Assembly: GCA_964360635.1 (NCBI GenBank)
Contig: CAYHXO010000002.1
Span: forward strand, 69,785 to 133,784
DNA length: 64,000 bases
Origin: CALRGE01 sp964360635
GTDB taxonomy: Bacteria; Patescibacteriota; Gracilibacteria; UBA1369; 2-02-FULL-48-14
Direction: 5' to 3'
The translations under genes were made by a program, and so were the position numbers. The notes beneath the pieces are model-generated. The model had not been told where the DNA came from, did not search any database, and saw only the letters and a list, made by a program, of their open reading frames with translations. Every line of letters begins with the position of its first letter. Within the stretch, counting starts at the first letter, position 1. This document shows, piece by piece, positions 51,490-61,842 of the stretch.

Positions 51490-52793
51490 AGATGCGAAAA
51501 GAAAAAGATGCTCTTGGAGAAATTGAAGTTCCTGCTGAAAGTTATGGTGGAAGTTTTTACACACGAGCCAAGGCAAATTTTAAGATTTCCACCTTGCAAG
51601 CATATCCAAGTTTTTCCGAAGGGCTTTGCAATATTAAGATTGCGGCTGCTAAAATTAATCCTCTCGAGAAAAAAGTGAAAGATGCAATTTTGCAAGCAGG
51701 TGAAGAATTTTTGACCGGAAAATTTGATAGAGATTTTGATTTAGATATTTATCAAGCAGGTGCCGGTACTCCATTTAATATGAATTTGAATGAAATTTTG
51801 GCTAATCGCGCGAATGAGATTTTAGGTGGTAAAAAAGGTGAATATAAATTTGCACATCCGAATGACCATGTGAATATGTCACAATCTTCAAATGATGTTA
51901 TTCCGACGGCGATCAGGCTCGGAGCTTTAATGGATTTGGTGAAATTTAGCTTGGCTTTGAAAAATTTAATTAAAAGTTTTGAGAAAAAAGAAAAGACTTT
52001 TGTGAAAGTTTGGAAGTGCGGTAGAACTCACCTTCAAGATGCGGTTCCTGTCACGCTCGGACAGGAATTTAGTGGATACAAAGAGGCTTTAATTTCGTGT
52101 GAGAAGCAAATTAAAAATGCGAGAGAAGATTTGCTTGAGTTGGGAATTGGTGGAACGGCAATCGGATCCGGAATAAATACTCCAAAAGATTTTTCAAAAA
52201 AAATGTGCGTTGAACTTTCAAAAATTTACGCTGTGAAACTGAGGCCGGCAAAGAATCTTTTCCAGAAAACAAATAGCATGAATTCTTTCTTGCATTTGTC
52301 ATCAGCAATGCGCTCATTGGCAGTTGAACTTTTACGGATTTCAAATGATCTTAGAATGATGGCAAGTGGTCCTGTTGCAGGATTTAATGAAGTAATTTTG
52401 CCAGAGGTTGAACCAGGATCATCAATTATGCCGGGAAAAGTTAACCCATCAATTCCGGAATGCATGAGCATGATCTGCATTCAAGTTATTGGCTTAGATC
52501 ATAGTATTTCCCTCGCCTGCCAGCAGGGTCAGTTTGAACTGAATTGGCATACTCCACTAATTATGACTGATCTTTTGCATCAAATTGAAATTCTTGGGAA
52601 TGGAATGAAAATGTTCAGTGATCATTGCATTGATGGACTGAAGGCCAATGAAAAAAGCATGTTAGAAAAGCTTAATGCTTCAACTTGTTTCGCCACAGCA
52701 TATGCTCCAAAAATCGGCTACAAAGAAGTTGCCAGACTTGTGAAGGAGTCACTTGAAAAAGGAATTCCTTTCAATCAAATCTTTAAGATTTAG
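51486..52793 (+). CDS. Class II fumarase/aspartase family lyase
   Basis: The 435-residue protein carries family signatures NDHVNMSQSSNDVIPTAIRL, CGRTHLQDAVPVTLGQEFSG and GSSIMPGKVNPSIPE, the last being the SS-loop with the catalytic Ser. GRTH and SGY lean toward fumarase, while DAVPVTLGQEF and VNMSQSSNDVIPTAIRL also occur in aspartases, so I leave the substrate open (fumarate hydration or aspartate deamination). No other TCA-cycle gene is nearby. It is the last gene of the polX-rsmE run and converges on the PKD operon, sharing 11 bp. Confidence 0.85.
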   Translation: MKMRKEKDALGEIEVPAESYGGSFYTRAKANFKISTLQAYPSFSEGLCNIKIAAAKINPLEKKVKDAILQAGEEFLTGKFDRDFDLDIYQAGAGTPFNMNLNEILANRANEILGGKKGEYKFAHPNDHVNMSQSSNDVIPTAIRLGALMDLVKFSLALKNLIKSFEKKEKTFVKVWKCGRTHLQDAVPVTLGQEFSGYKEALISCEKQIKNAREDLLELGIGGTAIGSGINTPKDFSKKMCVELSKIYAVKLRPAKNLFQKTNSMNSFLHLSSAMRSLAVELLRISNDLRMMASGPVAGFNEVILPEVEPGSSIMPGKVNPSIPECMSMICIQVIGLDHSISLACQQGQFELNWHTPLIMTDLLHQIEILGNGMKMFSDHCIDGLKANEKSMLEKLNASTCFATAYAPKIGYKEVARLVKESLEKGIPFNQIFKI

Positions 52794-54933
52794 TTACGGT
52801 AATTGTTTTGCTTATTGTGGAAATAACTCCATTATCTCCTTTTACTTTAAGCTGAATAACATAAGTTCCGGCAGTTTCAAATAAGTGTCCGTCAGGTGAT
52901 GGACCTTTATCAATATATCCGTCGCCGTAATCCCATACATAATCCACAATTGAACCTCTTGAACAGCTGGCAGTTGGAGTTACATAAAATGGTGCTGATC
53001 CATGATCTGAATTTACAGTAAAGCAGGCAGTCAATGAAACCGGTCGAACAACTATTTGTGTACTTGTTGTTGCAGTTTCTCCATCGGCACCAAGAATAGT
53101 TAATACTGCGGTGAAAGTACCCTGAGTTGAGTATTCATAAGTTGCAGCAGAGTTACCGTTAAATGGCGTTCCACCTTCTCCAAAATCAATTTTATAATCT
53201 GCGATTGTACCGTCTTTATATGTTGAAGCTGATGCGTCAAAAGTCACTGTCAATGGATACTCTCCTGATGTTGGAGTAACAGTCCATTTTGCAACAATTC
53301 CCTGTGGAGTTACTTTAATCGGCACTGTTGTTTCAGAGGTATTTTTTGCTGAATCCGTAAGAATCAATCGTGCAGTATAATCACCTTCTTCCTCATAAGT
53401 ATAAGATGCATTACTACCGGTATCATCAACTTCTCCATCGTCATCAAAATCCCATTGATATGAAATAATATCCTTTTCTTTATCAGTTGAAGTAGATGCA
53501 TTAAAGCTGATTTCAAGTGGAAGTGGGCCGGTAATTGTGCCGTTCACAGCCTTAGGGTCGCTTGAAATTTTTGCGTCTGGCGGAGTTCCTTTATCAATCA
53601 CAACAATATCAAGAGTTTGATTATCAGTATTTGAACTCTTATCCATTATTGTAAGTTTTATTGTTAACTCACCTGATTTTGAGAAAGTGTGATTGACGGT
53701 TTTTCCTGTTGTCTTAGAGGATCCGTCGCCGAAATCCCAGTTATATGCCGTGATACTTCCATCTTTAATTTGTGAAGATTCACCTGAAAAAGTATATTTT
53801 TCACCTGTGTAATAAATTTCATCAATTCCAACGTCGGAATTGATTATTGCCCTCAATCCGTTAACTGTACCGGCTTCAATTTCTTGAGTATCAATATCTG
53901 AAGCGCCGTTATTATCTGTAACTTTTAGGGAAACTTTGAAAGTACCTTCATTTTCATATGTGAATTCAGCAGTTGCTTCATTCGCATCGTCATAATCTCC
54001 ATCACCGTCTAAGTCCCATTCGTAACTCTTAATTTGACCGTCAGGATCATAAGAAGCAGAGCCATCAAATTTCACTTCTAATGGAATTTCACCACTATCA
54101 GGTTTCATAATGAATGATGCGGAAGTCGATTCATTTGTAATTACAACTTCTTTAGTAAAATCTTGAGTAAATTCTTTTTTAGTTGAAAGTTCTTCAAGTC
54201 CGACAGTTAATTTTACAGTATATTTGCCATCTGCTGAGGCTTTTTTTGTATATCTGTGGCTTGTAATATTACCATTTGCAGATGTACCGTCACCAAAATT
54301 CCAAGTGTAAGAAATTATGGCAATACTTGTTTCATCTATAGGTAGATTACTAGCGTCAAAATTTATTTCTATAGGAGCTGTAAGTCCGATTGTATCTGAT
54401 GGTGTAGTAACAATTCCTCCGCTAACTTCAGTTACAAGTTTAGGACCGAGTAGAATTATTGAAACCAACCAAAGTGCGGCAAATAGTAAAAATGCCACAC
54501 CGGACATCATTGCTTTTTTTGAAGACGCCTTTTTCTTTTCTAGTTCCTGATTATTTGTCATTAGTGATTTCAAAAGGAAGACTAGTGAAACCATCAAGGT
54601 TATAAAAACCAACAATCCGAATTGAGCATGTAGTACATTCATCAAAATGCCGTCGAAATCCTTTTGCTTCATTCCTCCAATATATTTGAAGAATGTTAAA
54701 TCTTTTCCACCTGCTAAAAATGCCCATGCATAAACAAAAGCAATTGATGCAAAATAAGCTAATCCCATTAAAATTCCCAATCTCTTAAACATTTCTTTTG
54801 TCTTTGCTTTTTTTTCTTCCGGGGTCAGAATTTTTGGCGGTAGCGGCTGCGCAGCAGTCGGCATTGGTTTAGCCGTAGCAGTTGCAGCTGTTGGTTGCAC
54901 TGGAGGTGTTGGTGGGATTGGAGTATCGGTCAT
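52783..54933 (-). CDS. Membrane-anchored PKD-repeat protein (three TM helices, six PKD domains)
   Basis: The 716-residue protein has a Pro/Thr-rich N-terminus (1-40), TM helices at about 52-74, 103-124 and 141-163, then six PKD domains to the end. Each has a W-(N/D)-F-G-D-G-like core (WNFGDGTS, WDLDGDGD, WDFGDGSS, WDFDDDGE, IDFGEGGT, WDYGDGYI) and a closing GTYxVxLxVxD strand. PKD domains are beta sandwiches used as stalks or adhesion units outside the cell. It is the last gene of a four-gene operon; its start touches the preceding stop (1-bp overlap). Confidence 0.85.
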   Translation of the reverse strand: MTDTPIPPTPPVQPTAATATAKPMPTAAQPLPPKILTPEEKKAKTKEMFKRLGILMGLAYFASIAFVYAWAFLAGGKDLTFFKYIGGMKQKDFDGILMNVLHAQFGLLVFITLMVSLVFLLKSLMTNNQELEKKKASSKKAMMSGVAFLLFAALWLVSIILLGPKLVTEVSGGIVTTPSDTIGLTAPIEINFDASNLPIDETSIAIISYTWNFGDGTSANGNITSHRYTKKASADGKYTVKLTVGLEELSTKKEFTQDFTKEVVITNESTSASFIMKPDSGEIPLEVKFDGSASYDPDGQIKSYEWDLDGDGDYDDANEATAEFTYENEGTFKVSLKVTDNNGASDIDTQEIEAGTVNGLRAIINSDVGIDEIYYTGEKYTFSGESSQIKDGSITAYNWDFGDGSSKTTGKTVNHTFSKSGELTIKLTIMDKSSNTDNQTLDIVVIDKGTPPDAKISSDPKAVNGTITGPLPLEISFNASTSTDKEKDIISYQWDFDDDGEVDDTGSNASYTYEEEGDYTARLILTDSAKNTSETTVPIKVTPQGIVAKWTVTPTSGEYPLTVTFDASASTYKDGTIADYKIDFGEGGTPFNGNSAATYEYSTQGTFTAVLTILGADGETATTSTQIVVRPVSLTACFTVNSDHGSAPFYVTPTASCSRGSIVDYVWDYGDGYIDKGPSPDGHLFETAGTYVIQLKVKGDNGVISTISKTITVTKS

Positions 54934-57900
54934 TATCTTTGTGGTTTGGAAGTATAAGCAAGGGTTGTACCGGCAATTGCTGCCATGAAAGCCCCTATAA
55001 TAAATAGATATAATTCTGAATTTGTGGCGTTGAAAAGATTAGCACCTCCGGTGGATCCTTGGAAAGTGATTTGAAGTGTGTCATAAGCAGTTTCTCCGCT
55101 CTCATTATCAGTAACAGTTAACTTTGCGACAATCTGTCCATATGATTTATCGAAATTAGTCGTCCATGATCCTGATTTTGTCGCGGCATTATCAATATCA
55201 TTTGCACGATCTCCATCACTACTCGTGTCGTAGAAAATATTTTTATCAATCTGGAATGAGTAATCTTCACTTCCACCGGTTGCGTTAAAGTAGAAAATTA
55301 CATCACCGTTTGTTCCAGACATTGTAACTTTTTTAGAAACAGCCGCAGGTAGACTTGAGAATAAAACAACTAGAGGTTCAATCGGCTCTTCAAGCACAAC
55401 TGTAGCGTCATAAGAGTCTGTCTTTTCATATGTGTCTTCGATTGTGAGTTTTACCTCATAAGTTCCATAATCATCATAAACATGAGGAGGATTTTTCGTT
55501 GTAGCATCGGAGTCGTTATCAGCAATTGTGTCATTGTTGCTATCTTTTGAAGTGTCAAAATCCCATTTATAAGATTTTACAGTTATATCATTTGCAGTAT
55601 CTGTTGTGGATTTATCTGTGAAAGTTGCTGTTTTTTCAGATACAGTAGAAGTGAATTCGGCTTTAGGATCAATAGTTTGAATCACTTTCACAGTGTTTGT
55701 TACTGAATCAGTTGATCCAGCATTATCAAGAACAGTCATTTTTACAGTATAAGTTCCCAATTCAGGATAAGTATGGCTAGTGTTTTCTTTGTCTTTATCT
55801 TCAACATCGTTATCTTTAGTACCGTCACCATTTGCATCTGTTCCGGTATCAAAATCCCAATAAATCCCTGAATATTCAGCACCGTTTTCCGTGTCATAAG
55901 TAGTGTTATCTTTGAATGATACTACTTTCCCAGATACGGTAGTTAAGAATGCGGCAACCGGCGGAGCGGAATTTGAAATAACATAAATTTTCTTATAATC
56001 TGAAATAGCTGTGGCGCCTGCGTCATCTTCAACTTTTAATCCAACATTAACGCCAAGAGGATGTGCCTGATCGAAAGTATATGTATAACTCGATTTTTCT
56101 TGAGCAATATTATCGCTAAACCCGTCACCTTCTAGATCCCAAGTATATGAAATAAGTTTACCGTCTGAATCAGTTGCTTCAGAGCTGAAAACAATTTCAT
56201 CACCAACATAAACTTGAGTTTGAGTTACTCCAAATGCTGAAGTTGGTATTTTATTTGGACCATTTATTACGGTGACAGTTGGAATTTGTGATTCCGGTAA
56301 TTGTTCTTCAGTTGTGACCATATTATTTTTATTATCGTAAACTTCAGCCGCGAAACCATAAGTCACTTCTTCATCTTGTTCACCTTTTGTATTAATTTTA
56401 AGACTGAAACTTGTAGTCGTTGAAGAAATTTGCCCAAGTGCTACTGAAGAATTATTTACATCATAATACCAAGCGTTAATCTTAGAGATTTTCCCGTCTT
56501 TATCAGTAGCATCAAGTGAAATGTTTACTGTAAGTGGAGTTACCAAAGTGGAACTGGCAGGAACTGCAGTCATTCCTGAAATTGTAGGTGCAATATCTTC
56601 AATAGTAACCTTAATTGTGGATTGGCTTGAAAGAGTAGGATCTTTGGAATCTTTAACTGTTAAGATCACTTCAAAGTCACCTGTTTCCGCAAAAACATGA
56701 CTGGCTTTACTCGAAGAAGAAGTACTTTGATCGTCAAAATTCCAACTGTAGCTGAGATTTTTTGAAGTACCGTCTATGTTAATTGAAGAACTTGCATCAA
56801 ATTCAAATTTGGTTTTTATATTTCCGGTTATTGACTCACCAAAGCCGCTGTCGTTTCCATCAGCAGTTACATTCATAACAGCAATCGGACTGTCACCAGT
56901 GCCCACGTAAATTCTTCTTGTGATTGAGTTTGTTGTGTTGTCATCAGCACGAGCTGTAAGTTCTACGTTAAATACTCCGGCACTCTTATAAGTATGCTTG
57001 AAGCTGGCTTCACCTGAAGAAAAAGATGTTGATAAATCACTTTCTCCATCGCCGTAATCAATCTCAACTTCCGAGGCATTTTCACTTATTGCAGTCATCT
57101 CAGCTGTAGCCGTTGCAGATTCATCCAACTTATATGTTCCCTCCCCGACATCCAAATCAACATCTAAAACCGACTCAACATCAATTGTTAAACTTGCAGT
57201 TGCTGATTTTTGAAGCTCGGTCTCGTGATTATCTGAAACGGTTAATGAGATATCTCTCTCACCTGTAGTTAGGAAATTAATAGTAACTTTTGATCCATCA
57301 GTTTCTTCACTTTCAACGGACCAATCTTTATCTTCCGTGCCTTCGATATCCCAAGCATAAGTAATAGTATCTTTTTCATCAGGATCATAAGAATTAGATG
57401 CATCAAAAATATATGTTCCAGGTGCGGTACTATTTGGCACCGAGTAATCAAATTTGGCTACCGGAGCCTCTGATTCAACAAGTATATCAACAGAATCTGT
57501 ATCAGTATCACCAACTCCGTCAGTTACTGTAAGTGAAACTGTATAAATTCCCGGTTGATCAAACTTCGAATCAATTTCTATTCCACTGTCATTTTCAAGT
57601 TTGTAAATGGTCCCATCTAGAGTCGCAGACCACGCATAATTTGAAATTGTTCCCAAATTTGCACTTGAAGATGAGCCGCTGAATTTGAATTTTGTACCAA
57701 CCATTCCACTTGTAGGTGATACTGAAATTCTTGCAGCAGGTGAGCCAATGTAGATTTTCGTGTATTTTCTGTCTTTTACTCCCGTCGCATCCGTAACAGT
57801 TAGTGACATTAAATATGTACCTTCTTTCCCGTATGCATGTGGTGCTGGAGTATCTTCACCCGCCCCTTCCACTACATCACCATCACCAAAATCCCAACTG

Positions 57901-59900
57901 TAGAAGACTAAAGGTTCCCCACCCCCATCTGTCGATTCTGTTGCACTAAAAGTTATACCGGCCTTTGCTTCATTTAGTATCACCTTATATGTATCTTTAT
58001 CAATTGCCGGGAAAACAGAAAAGTCAGCTAATACTTCAGGTTCTCTATCACCAACCGTTGCATCAAGCTTTATAACCGAAGAAGGAGGTGAGACTTTGAT
58101 TGTGATGTACGAAATCCCTGCAGCAATATCTGCTTCGGAACTTAGAATTTTCAATTTCACCCGGTATGTTCCAGGATTATTGAATGTGTGATTTACTGCC
58201 GCGCCATTCGCTTCATTCTCATTACTTGATGATGAGAAGGCACTAGTTACAATTGAACCAGCTGATAATGCAGATGACCCGCCTTCACCAAAATCCCAAT
58301 ATATGTTTTCATCTGTTACACTTTCGTTACTAGGATCTAAAGAACCAAGTGAATCAAATCTGACTATTAGTGGGGCGTTTCCTGATGTCACGCTCGCATT
58401 AGCAACAGATTCAACGAATTGAACGTTTTGAATAAGTTTGTAGACTTTATCTATCCCTTTTATAAAACTTGATACTGATACTGCAGAGATATTATCAACC
58501 TCTTCAGCATCTGTAATTTGAGTATTGAGTGTGCTGAATTCATCATTAATTGACTGAAGGGTTGATGTCCCATTGTCACCTGTATCAAAAAGTTCGTTTA
58601 AATCAGATAATCGTTCAGCTAGATCTTGAACAGCTCTTGTATAGTCTTCCTCTGCATTTATAGCAATGTCAGCTATTCTATCTTTAATAGTGCTATCAAT
58701 TTCAGATACATCTACATTAAAAAATGTTATGCCTAAGCTAATGTCCCTATATTGGCTATTTGAGATATTATCATCGACAGAATAGGCAACACTATAATAA
58801 CAGTCGTCAGAACCGGTATTTGCCATTGCATTTGTTATATCATTGACATAATCAACTGTTTCCGCAACCTGATCAGTAATCGCAGCATGTGCCGTTTGAA
58901 TGAAATGGAGCTCAGGTAAAACTAATGATGTAGTTGTGCCTGACCTCAAATAATTTTTTAATGCCTGAGAAGATTCATAGGTACAACTCACTGACGTATC
59001 AACAGTGCCTTGAATTTTCACTAAACCGGCATTTAATTTATCCATATAAGAATCAATTTCCGACTGATCTACATATGAATATACATCTTCCCAAGGTGTA
59101 GAATCAGAACCTGTAATGATTTCTCCTAGCCCCTCAATTAGACCACTTATTGTGGCGTCAGATTCTGAAACTTCAACTTGAACTGGAGCACTAATTGATC
59201 CCATATATGCCACTTGCTCCACAACCGCATTATAAGTTTTATAAGCATCAAGATACTCCGAAGTAATATCTGTTAATTCTTCTAGTACTGAGCTTACATC
59301 AAATGCGGCACCTGATTCTGCAATTGTTGAGCCTGTTGTGCCATCACCTGATGTATCTGCACCGGTAGCACTCAAAAGTGTATTAACAATCGCAAATGAA
59401 CTCAAAATGATGACTATACCCACTACTGCGTATGAAATTGCTTTTTTACCCTCTCCTGCTTGAGTTTCATCACCTCGACTAGTCACATAAAGCACACCAC
59501 CATAAATTACAACAACGGTAGAAATTAAACCTAAGAAAGAAAGTGCAAAATTGACTATTGTTTGAATTAGTTCACGGCCGGAAGTAACTTTTGTTAAAGC
59601 AGGATCATATGCGGCTGCGTCAGGAGCCTCCATTGTGCCATCGAATCCTGAAAAACCGTCGATCGATGCACTTGAGCTTGAACAACCTGATGCTGCAGCA
59701 AGACTCTCAGATAGATTCGCACAGTCAGCTGCAGATATGTCACCCTGAGCTTCATCTGAACTTGTTGTTGACGAATCGTAACTTATGTCTAAATCAGCAA
59801 AAGCCACCGGTAAAATAAACGACTGCATTGCAAGAACAATGCTTAAAAGTGATATTTTTGCGACTCTTTTTAAATTCATGGTGTGGAATTTGTCTTTCAT
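54933..59900 (-). CDS. Giant surface protein: VirB2-like module, about 11 PKD/Ig-like domains, C-terminal TM helix
   Basis: In 1655 residues: a signal peptide (to about ADL at 36); a Ser-rich spacer; one two-helix VirB2/TrbC-like module at about 107-177 (two TM helices around GGVLYVTSRGDETQAGEGKK); a helical extracytoplasmic region at 205-470; then about 11 PKD or Ig-like repeats. Clear cores are WDFGEGGS, WDFGDGDV, WDIEGTED, IDYGDGES, WNFDDQST, WDLEGDGF, WDFDTGTD and WDFDTSKD. It ends with a TM helix near 1630 and a basic tail. It looks like a long stalk fixed in the membrane at both ends. A start at residue 8 (59879) is also possible. Confidence 0.85.
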   Translation of the reverse strand: MKDKFHTMNLKRVAKISLLSIVLAMQSFILPVAFADLDISYDSSTTSSDEAQGDISAADCANLSESLAAASGCSSSSASIDGFSGFDGTMEAPDAAAYDPALTKVTSGRELIQTIVNFALSFLGLISTVVVIYGGVLYVTSRGDETQAGEGKKAISYAVVGIVIILSSFAIVNTLLSATGADTSGDGTTGSTIAESGAAFDVSSVLEELTDITSEYLDAYKTYNAVVEQVAYMGSISAPVQVEVSESDATISGLIEGLGEIITGSDSTPWEDVYSYVDQSEIDSYMDKLNAGLVKIQGTVDTSVSCTYESSQALKNYLRSGTTTSLVLPELHFIQTAHAAITDQVAETVDYVNDITNAMANTGSDDCYYSVAYSVDDNISNSQYRDISLGITFFNVDVSEIDSTIKDRIADIAINAEEDYTRAVQDLAERLSDLNELFDTGDNGTSTLQSINDEFSTLNTQITDAEEVDNISAVSVSSFIKGIDKVYKLIQNVQFVESVANASVTSGNAPLIVRFDSLGSLDPSNESVTDENIYWDFGEGGSSALSAGSIVTSAFSSSSNENEANGAAVNHTFNNPGTYRVKLKILSSEADIAAGISYITIKVSPPSSVIKLDATVGDREPEVLADFSVFPAIDKDTYKVILNEAKAGITFSATESTDGGGEPLVFYSWDFGDGDVVEGAGEDTPAPHAYGKEGTYLMSLTVTDATGVKDRKYTKIYIGSPAARISVSPTSGMVGTKFKFSGSSSSANLGTISNYAWSATLDGTIYKLENDSGIEIDSKFDQPGIYTVSLTVTDGVGDTDTDSVDILVESEAPVAKFDYSVPNSTAPGTYIFDASNSYDPDEKDTITYAWDIEGTEDKDWSVESEETDGSKVTINFLTTGERDISLTVSDNHETELQKSATASLTIDVESVLDVDLDVGEGTYKLDESATATAEMTAISENASEVEIDYGDGESDLSTSFSSGEASFKHTYKSAGVFNVELTARADDNTTNSITRRIYVGTGDSPIAVMNVTADGNDSGFGESITGNIKTKFEFDASSSINIDGTSKNLSYSWNFDDQSTSSSSKASHVFAETGDFEVILTVKDSKDPTLSSQSTIKVTIEDIAPTISGMTAVPASSTLVTPLTVNISLDATDKDGKISKINAWYYDVNNSSVALGQISSTTTSFSLKINTKGEQDEEVTYGFAAEVYDNKNNMVTTEEQLPESQIPTVTVINGPNKIPTSAFGVTQTQVYVGDEIVFSSEATDSDGKLISYTWDLEGDGFSDNIAQEKSSYTYTFDQAHPLGVNVGLKVEDDAGATAISDYKKIYVISNSAPPVAAFLTTVSGKVVSFKDNTTYDTENGAEYSGIYWDFDTGTDANGDGTKDNDVEDKDKENTSHTYPELGTYTVKMTVLDNAGSTDSVTNTVKVIQTIDPKAEFTSTVSEKTATFTDKSTTDTANDITVKSYKWDFDTSKDSNNDTIADNDSDATTKNPPHVYDDYGTYEVKLTIEDTYEKTDSYDATVVLEEPIEPLVVLFSSLPAAVSKKVTMSGTNGDVIFYFNATGGSEDYSFQIDKNIFYDTSSDGDRANDIDNAATKSGSWTTNFDKSYGQIVAKLTVTDNESGETAYDTLQITFQGSTGGANLFNATNSELYLFIIGAFMAAIAGTTLAYTSKPQR

Positions 59901-59911
59901 ATTCTATATGT

Positions 59912-60907
59912 TTATCTGGCGGCATCAAGAGTAACAATCGTGGAAGTGATTGCAAAAGCTGAGCCGGCAAGAATCAAACCAATTGCTGCACCTGTAATGA
60001 TCTGTTTTGCCTTTGTAATATTCTCTTCTTTCCCTACTGAAGTAACATATAAGTAACCTGCGTAAAGCAAGAAAACAAAAGACAATGTACCGATTGTTCC
60101 CGAAACGAAATTTGTAATTTGTACAAAAAGGCTCTTCGCGTTTGTGATTCCTAATGTTGTTCCCTGATCTTTGAATAGGATTCCCTGTGCCACAAACTCT
60201 GAAATTGCCACTACAAATAGACCAACAAGCGACCAGGTTATTTGACGTTTTGCAGTTGTAACTTCATCATCAATTGCTGAACCGGCAACGTATCTCATAC
60301 CTGCAGTAACCAACATGAAAACTGCGATTGATCCGACTGTTACCTGCATTAAGCTATAAATACCCTTCATAAAACTTGAGGCTTGATTTCCGTATGCAGC
60401 CGCTCCAGATACTCCATTTCTAAAAATATCTCCTTCAACTCCGAATGCGACACTTCTTATAAGTTCGTCGGCTATAAAAATTACGATCAAACCTTCAACT
60501 GCGTATCTTATATAGTTTTTTGAGGCTGTTTCAACTTCGCTATTATCTCTACCCGCCGCAACCATTCGCACTCCCATCACAATAATAAAAAGTACTGCGA
60601 TTGGTGTCACTAGAAGCTTGAAAAAATCCAGAAATGTAAAAATTGCTCCTGTAATTCCTTTTATTCCGCCTTCTCCATAAGCGTTTCCATTTTCAGAATC
60701 ATCTTGATATGTTGGCAAAGTAATTGATTGAACGTCAGTCTCTCCATCAGGTTGAGATTTATTAATATCTTCGCTAACTTTTTCACTCTGAGTTCCAATA
60801 TTTGAGCCCAAACCCTTAATTGTATCTTGAAAAGTTTCGGCATAAACCGGCGCCATAAAAGACATGTGAATCGCGATAATGAAGAAGTAGATAATAAGTT
60901 TTTTCAT
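59912..60907 (-). CDS. Membrane protein of three VirB2/TrbC-like pilin modules (second gene of the PKD operon)
   Basis: I start at MKKLIIYFFIIAIHMSFMAP (331 residues), with a signal peptide to about VYA-E at residue 24. After a polar spacer, three homologous two-helix modules occur at about 85-156, 180-247 and 260-328. Each reads hydrophobic helix, then G-x-(R/L)-(M/Y)-V-x-(A/S)-x-G, a polar turn with D/E and A-K, then a second helix with GL. Examples are GMRYVAGSAIDDEVTTAKRQ and GYLYVTSVGKEENITKAKQI. This is the topology of VirB2/TrbC pilins tripled in one chain. It sits 4 bp after the first gene of the operon. Confidence 0.75.
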   Translation of the reverse strand: MKKLIIYFFIIAIHMSFMAPVYAETFQDTIKGLGSNIGTQSEKVSEDINKSQPDGETDVQSITLPTYQDDSENGNAYGEGGIKGITGAIFTFLDFFKLLVTPIAVLFIIVMGVRMVAAGRDNSEVETASKNYIRYAVEGLIVIFIADELIRSVAFGVEGDIFRNGVSGAAAYGNQASSFMKGIYSLMQVTVGSIAVFMLVTAGMRYVAGSAIDDEVTTAKRQITWSLVGLFVVAISEFVAQGILFKDQGTTLGITNAKSLFVQITNFVSGTIGTLSFVFLLYAGYLYVTSVGKEENITKAKQIITGAAIGLILAGSAFAITSTIVTLDAAR

Positions 60908-60911
60908 ATTT

Positions 60912-61820
60912 TTAGAATACACCTGCTATTACAGTTGATACTAACGCGAACGCTCCATAAATAACAACAATTCCAATCACTGAATTCATCATGATTTTTT
61001 TAGCCAAATCAATTCTTCCCTGTTCACCTCCAGCAGTAGCATAAAGCAGTCCACCGATAAGAATTCCAAGAAGCATTATTGGTCCAACAAAAGAAACCAT
61101 AATATTTATAATTGAAACCATTTGTTTAACAAATTCACTCTGATTTATTGAAACAATTGTTTCAGATGTAGCGCTGTTGTAAGCGGTCGAATAAAGTATC
61201 TTTCTTACAAAAAGATCTGATGCGAAAACCATAATTAGTCCACCAGCTGACATTGCAAGATTCTTTTTCTCCCTTGTTATATCTTCATCGCTTGAACTTG
61301 AAGAAACCATAACCGCACCGGCACGAATAAACATAAGAGCCGCAAGTGCTCCAAGCAAATATTTAATAAATGTAATCACAATCTTCACGGTGTCATCAAA
61401 AAGTGCGGCACGATTAACCAAAGATTCGCCATCCTCAAGCGCATTTCCACTTCTGTAATCAAAAACTTCGGCAAGTGGCCCAGCGATACTTATAAGAGCA
61501 AGACCGAGAAGGCCGTATGTAATTGACTGTTTTTGAGTTTTTACTGTTCCGTCATTATCTCCCCCCACAACCATCGTGAAACCTGAAACGACAATTAAAA
61601 GTATCGAAATTGCTCCGATAATTATTCTTGCAGCTCTGGCTACCGGCCCGAGTACATTTTCGAACTTATCTACAGCTGTGTCTCCTTCTGCAGTCGGCAG
61701 TCCAACACTGTCACTATCAGGTAAAGGAATAAAACCGGCAAAGGCTGTTGGTATCATTAAAGATGCCAAAATACCCAAAATTACAGATATAAGTATTCTT
61801 TTTTTTATGTTTTTGCGCAT
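60912..61820 (-). CDS. Membrane protein of three VirB2/TrbC-like pilin modules (first gene of the PKD operon)
   Basis: The ATG at 61820 gives 302 residues with a signal peptide (MRKNIKKRILISVILGILAS to about AFA-G). Earlier in-frame starts lie inside the promoter, so I reject them. Three modules at about 55-122, 142-212 and 228-300 share the two-helix pattern. Examples are GFTMVVGGDNDGTVKTQKQS, then GAVMVSSSSSDEDITREKKN, then GLLYATAGGEQGRIDLAKKI. It is homologous in layout to the next gene. It is likely the membrane base of the surface structure formed with the PKD proteins. Confidence 0.75.
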   Translation of the reverse strand: MRKNIKKRILISVILGILASLMIPTAFAGFIPLPDSDSVGLPTAEGDTAVDKFENVLGPVARAARIIIGAISILLIVVSGFTMVVGGDNDGTVKTQKQSITYGLLGLALISIAGPLAEVFDYRSGNALEDGESLVNRAALFDDTVKIVITFIKYLLGALAALMFIRAGAVMVSSSSSDEDITREKKNLAMSAGGLIMVFASDLFVRKILYSTAYNSATSETIVSINQSEFVKQMVSIINIMVSFVGPIMLLGILIGGLLYATAGGEQGRIDLAKKIMMNSVIGIVVIYGAFALVSTVIAGVF

Positions 61821-61842
61821 ACGTGAAGATTTAATTCGTATC

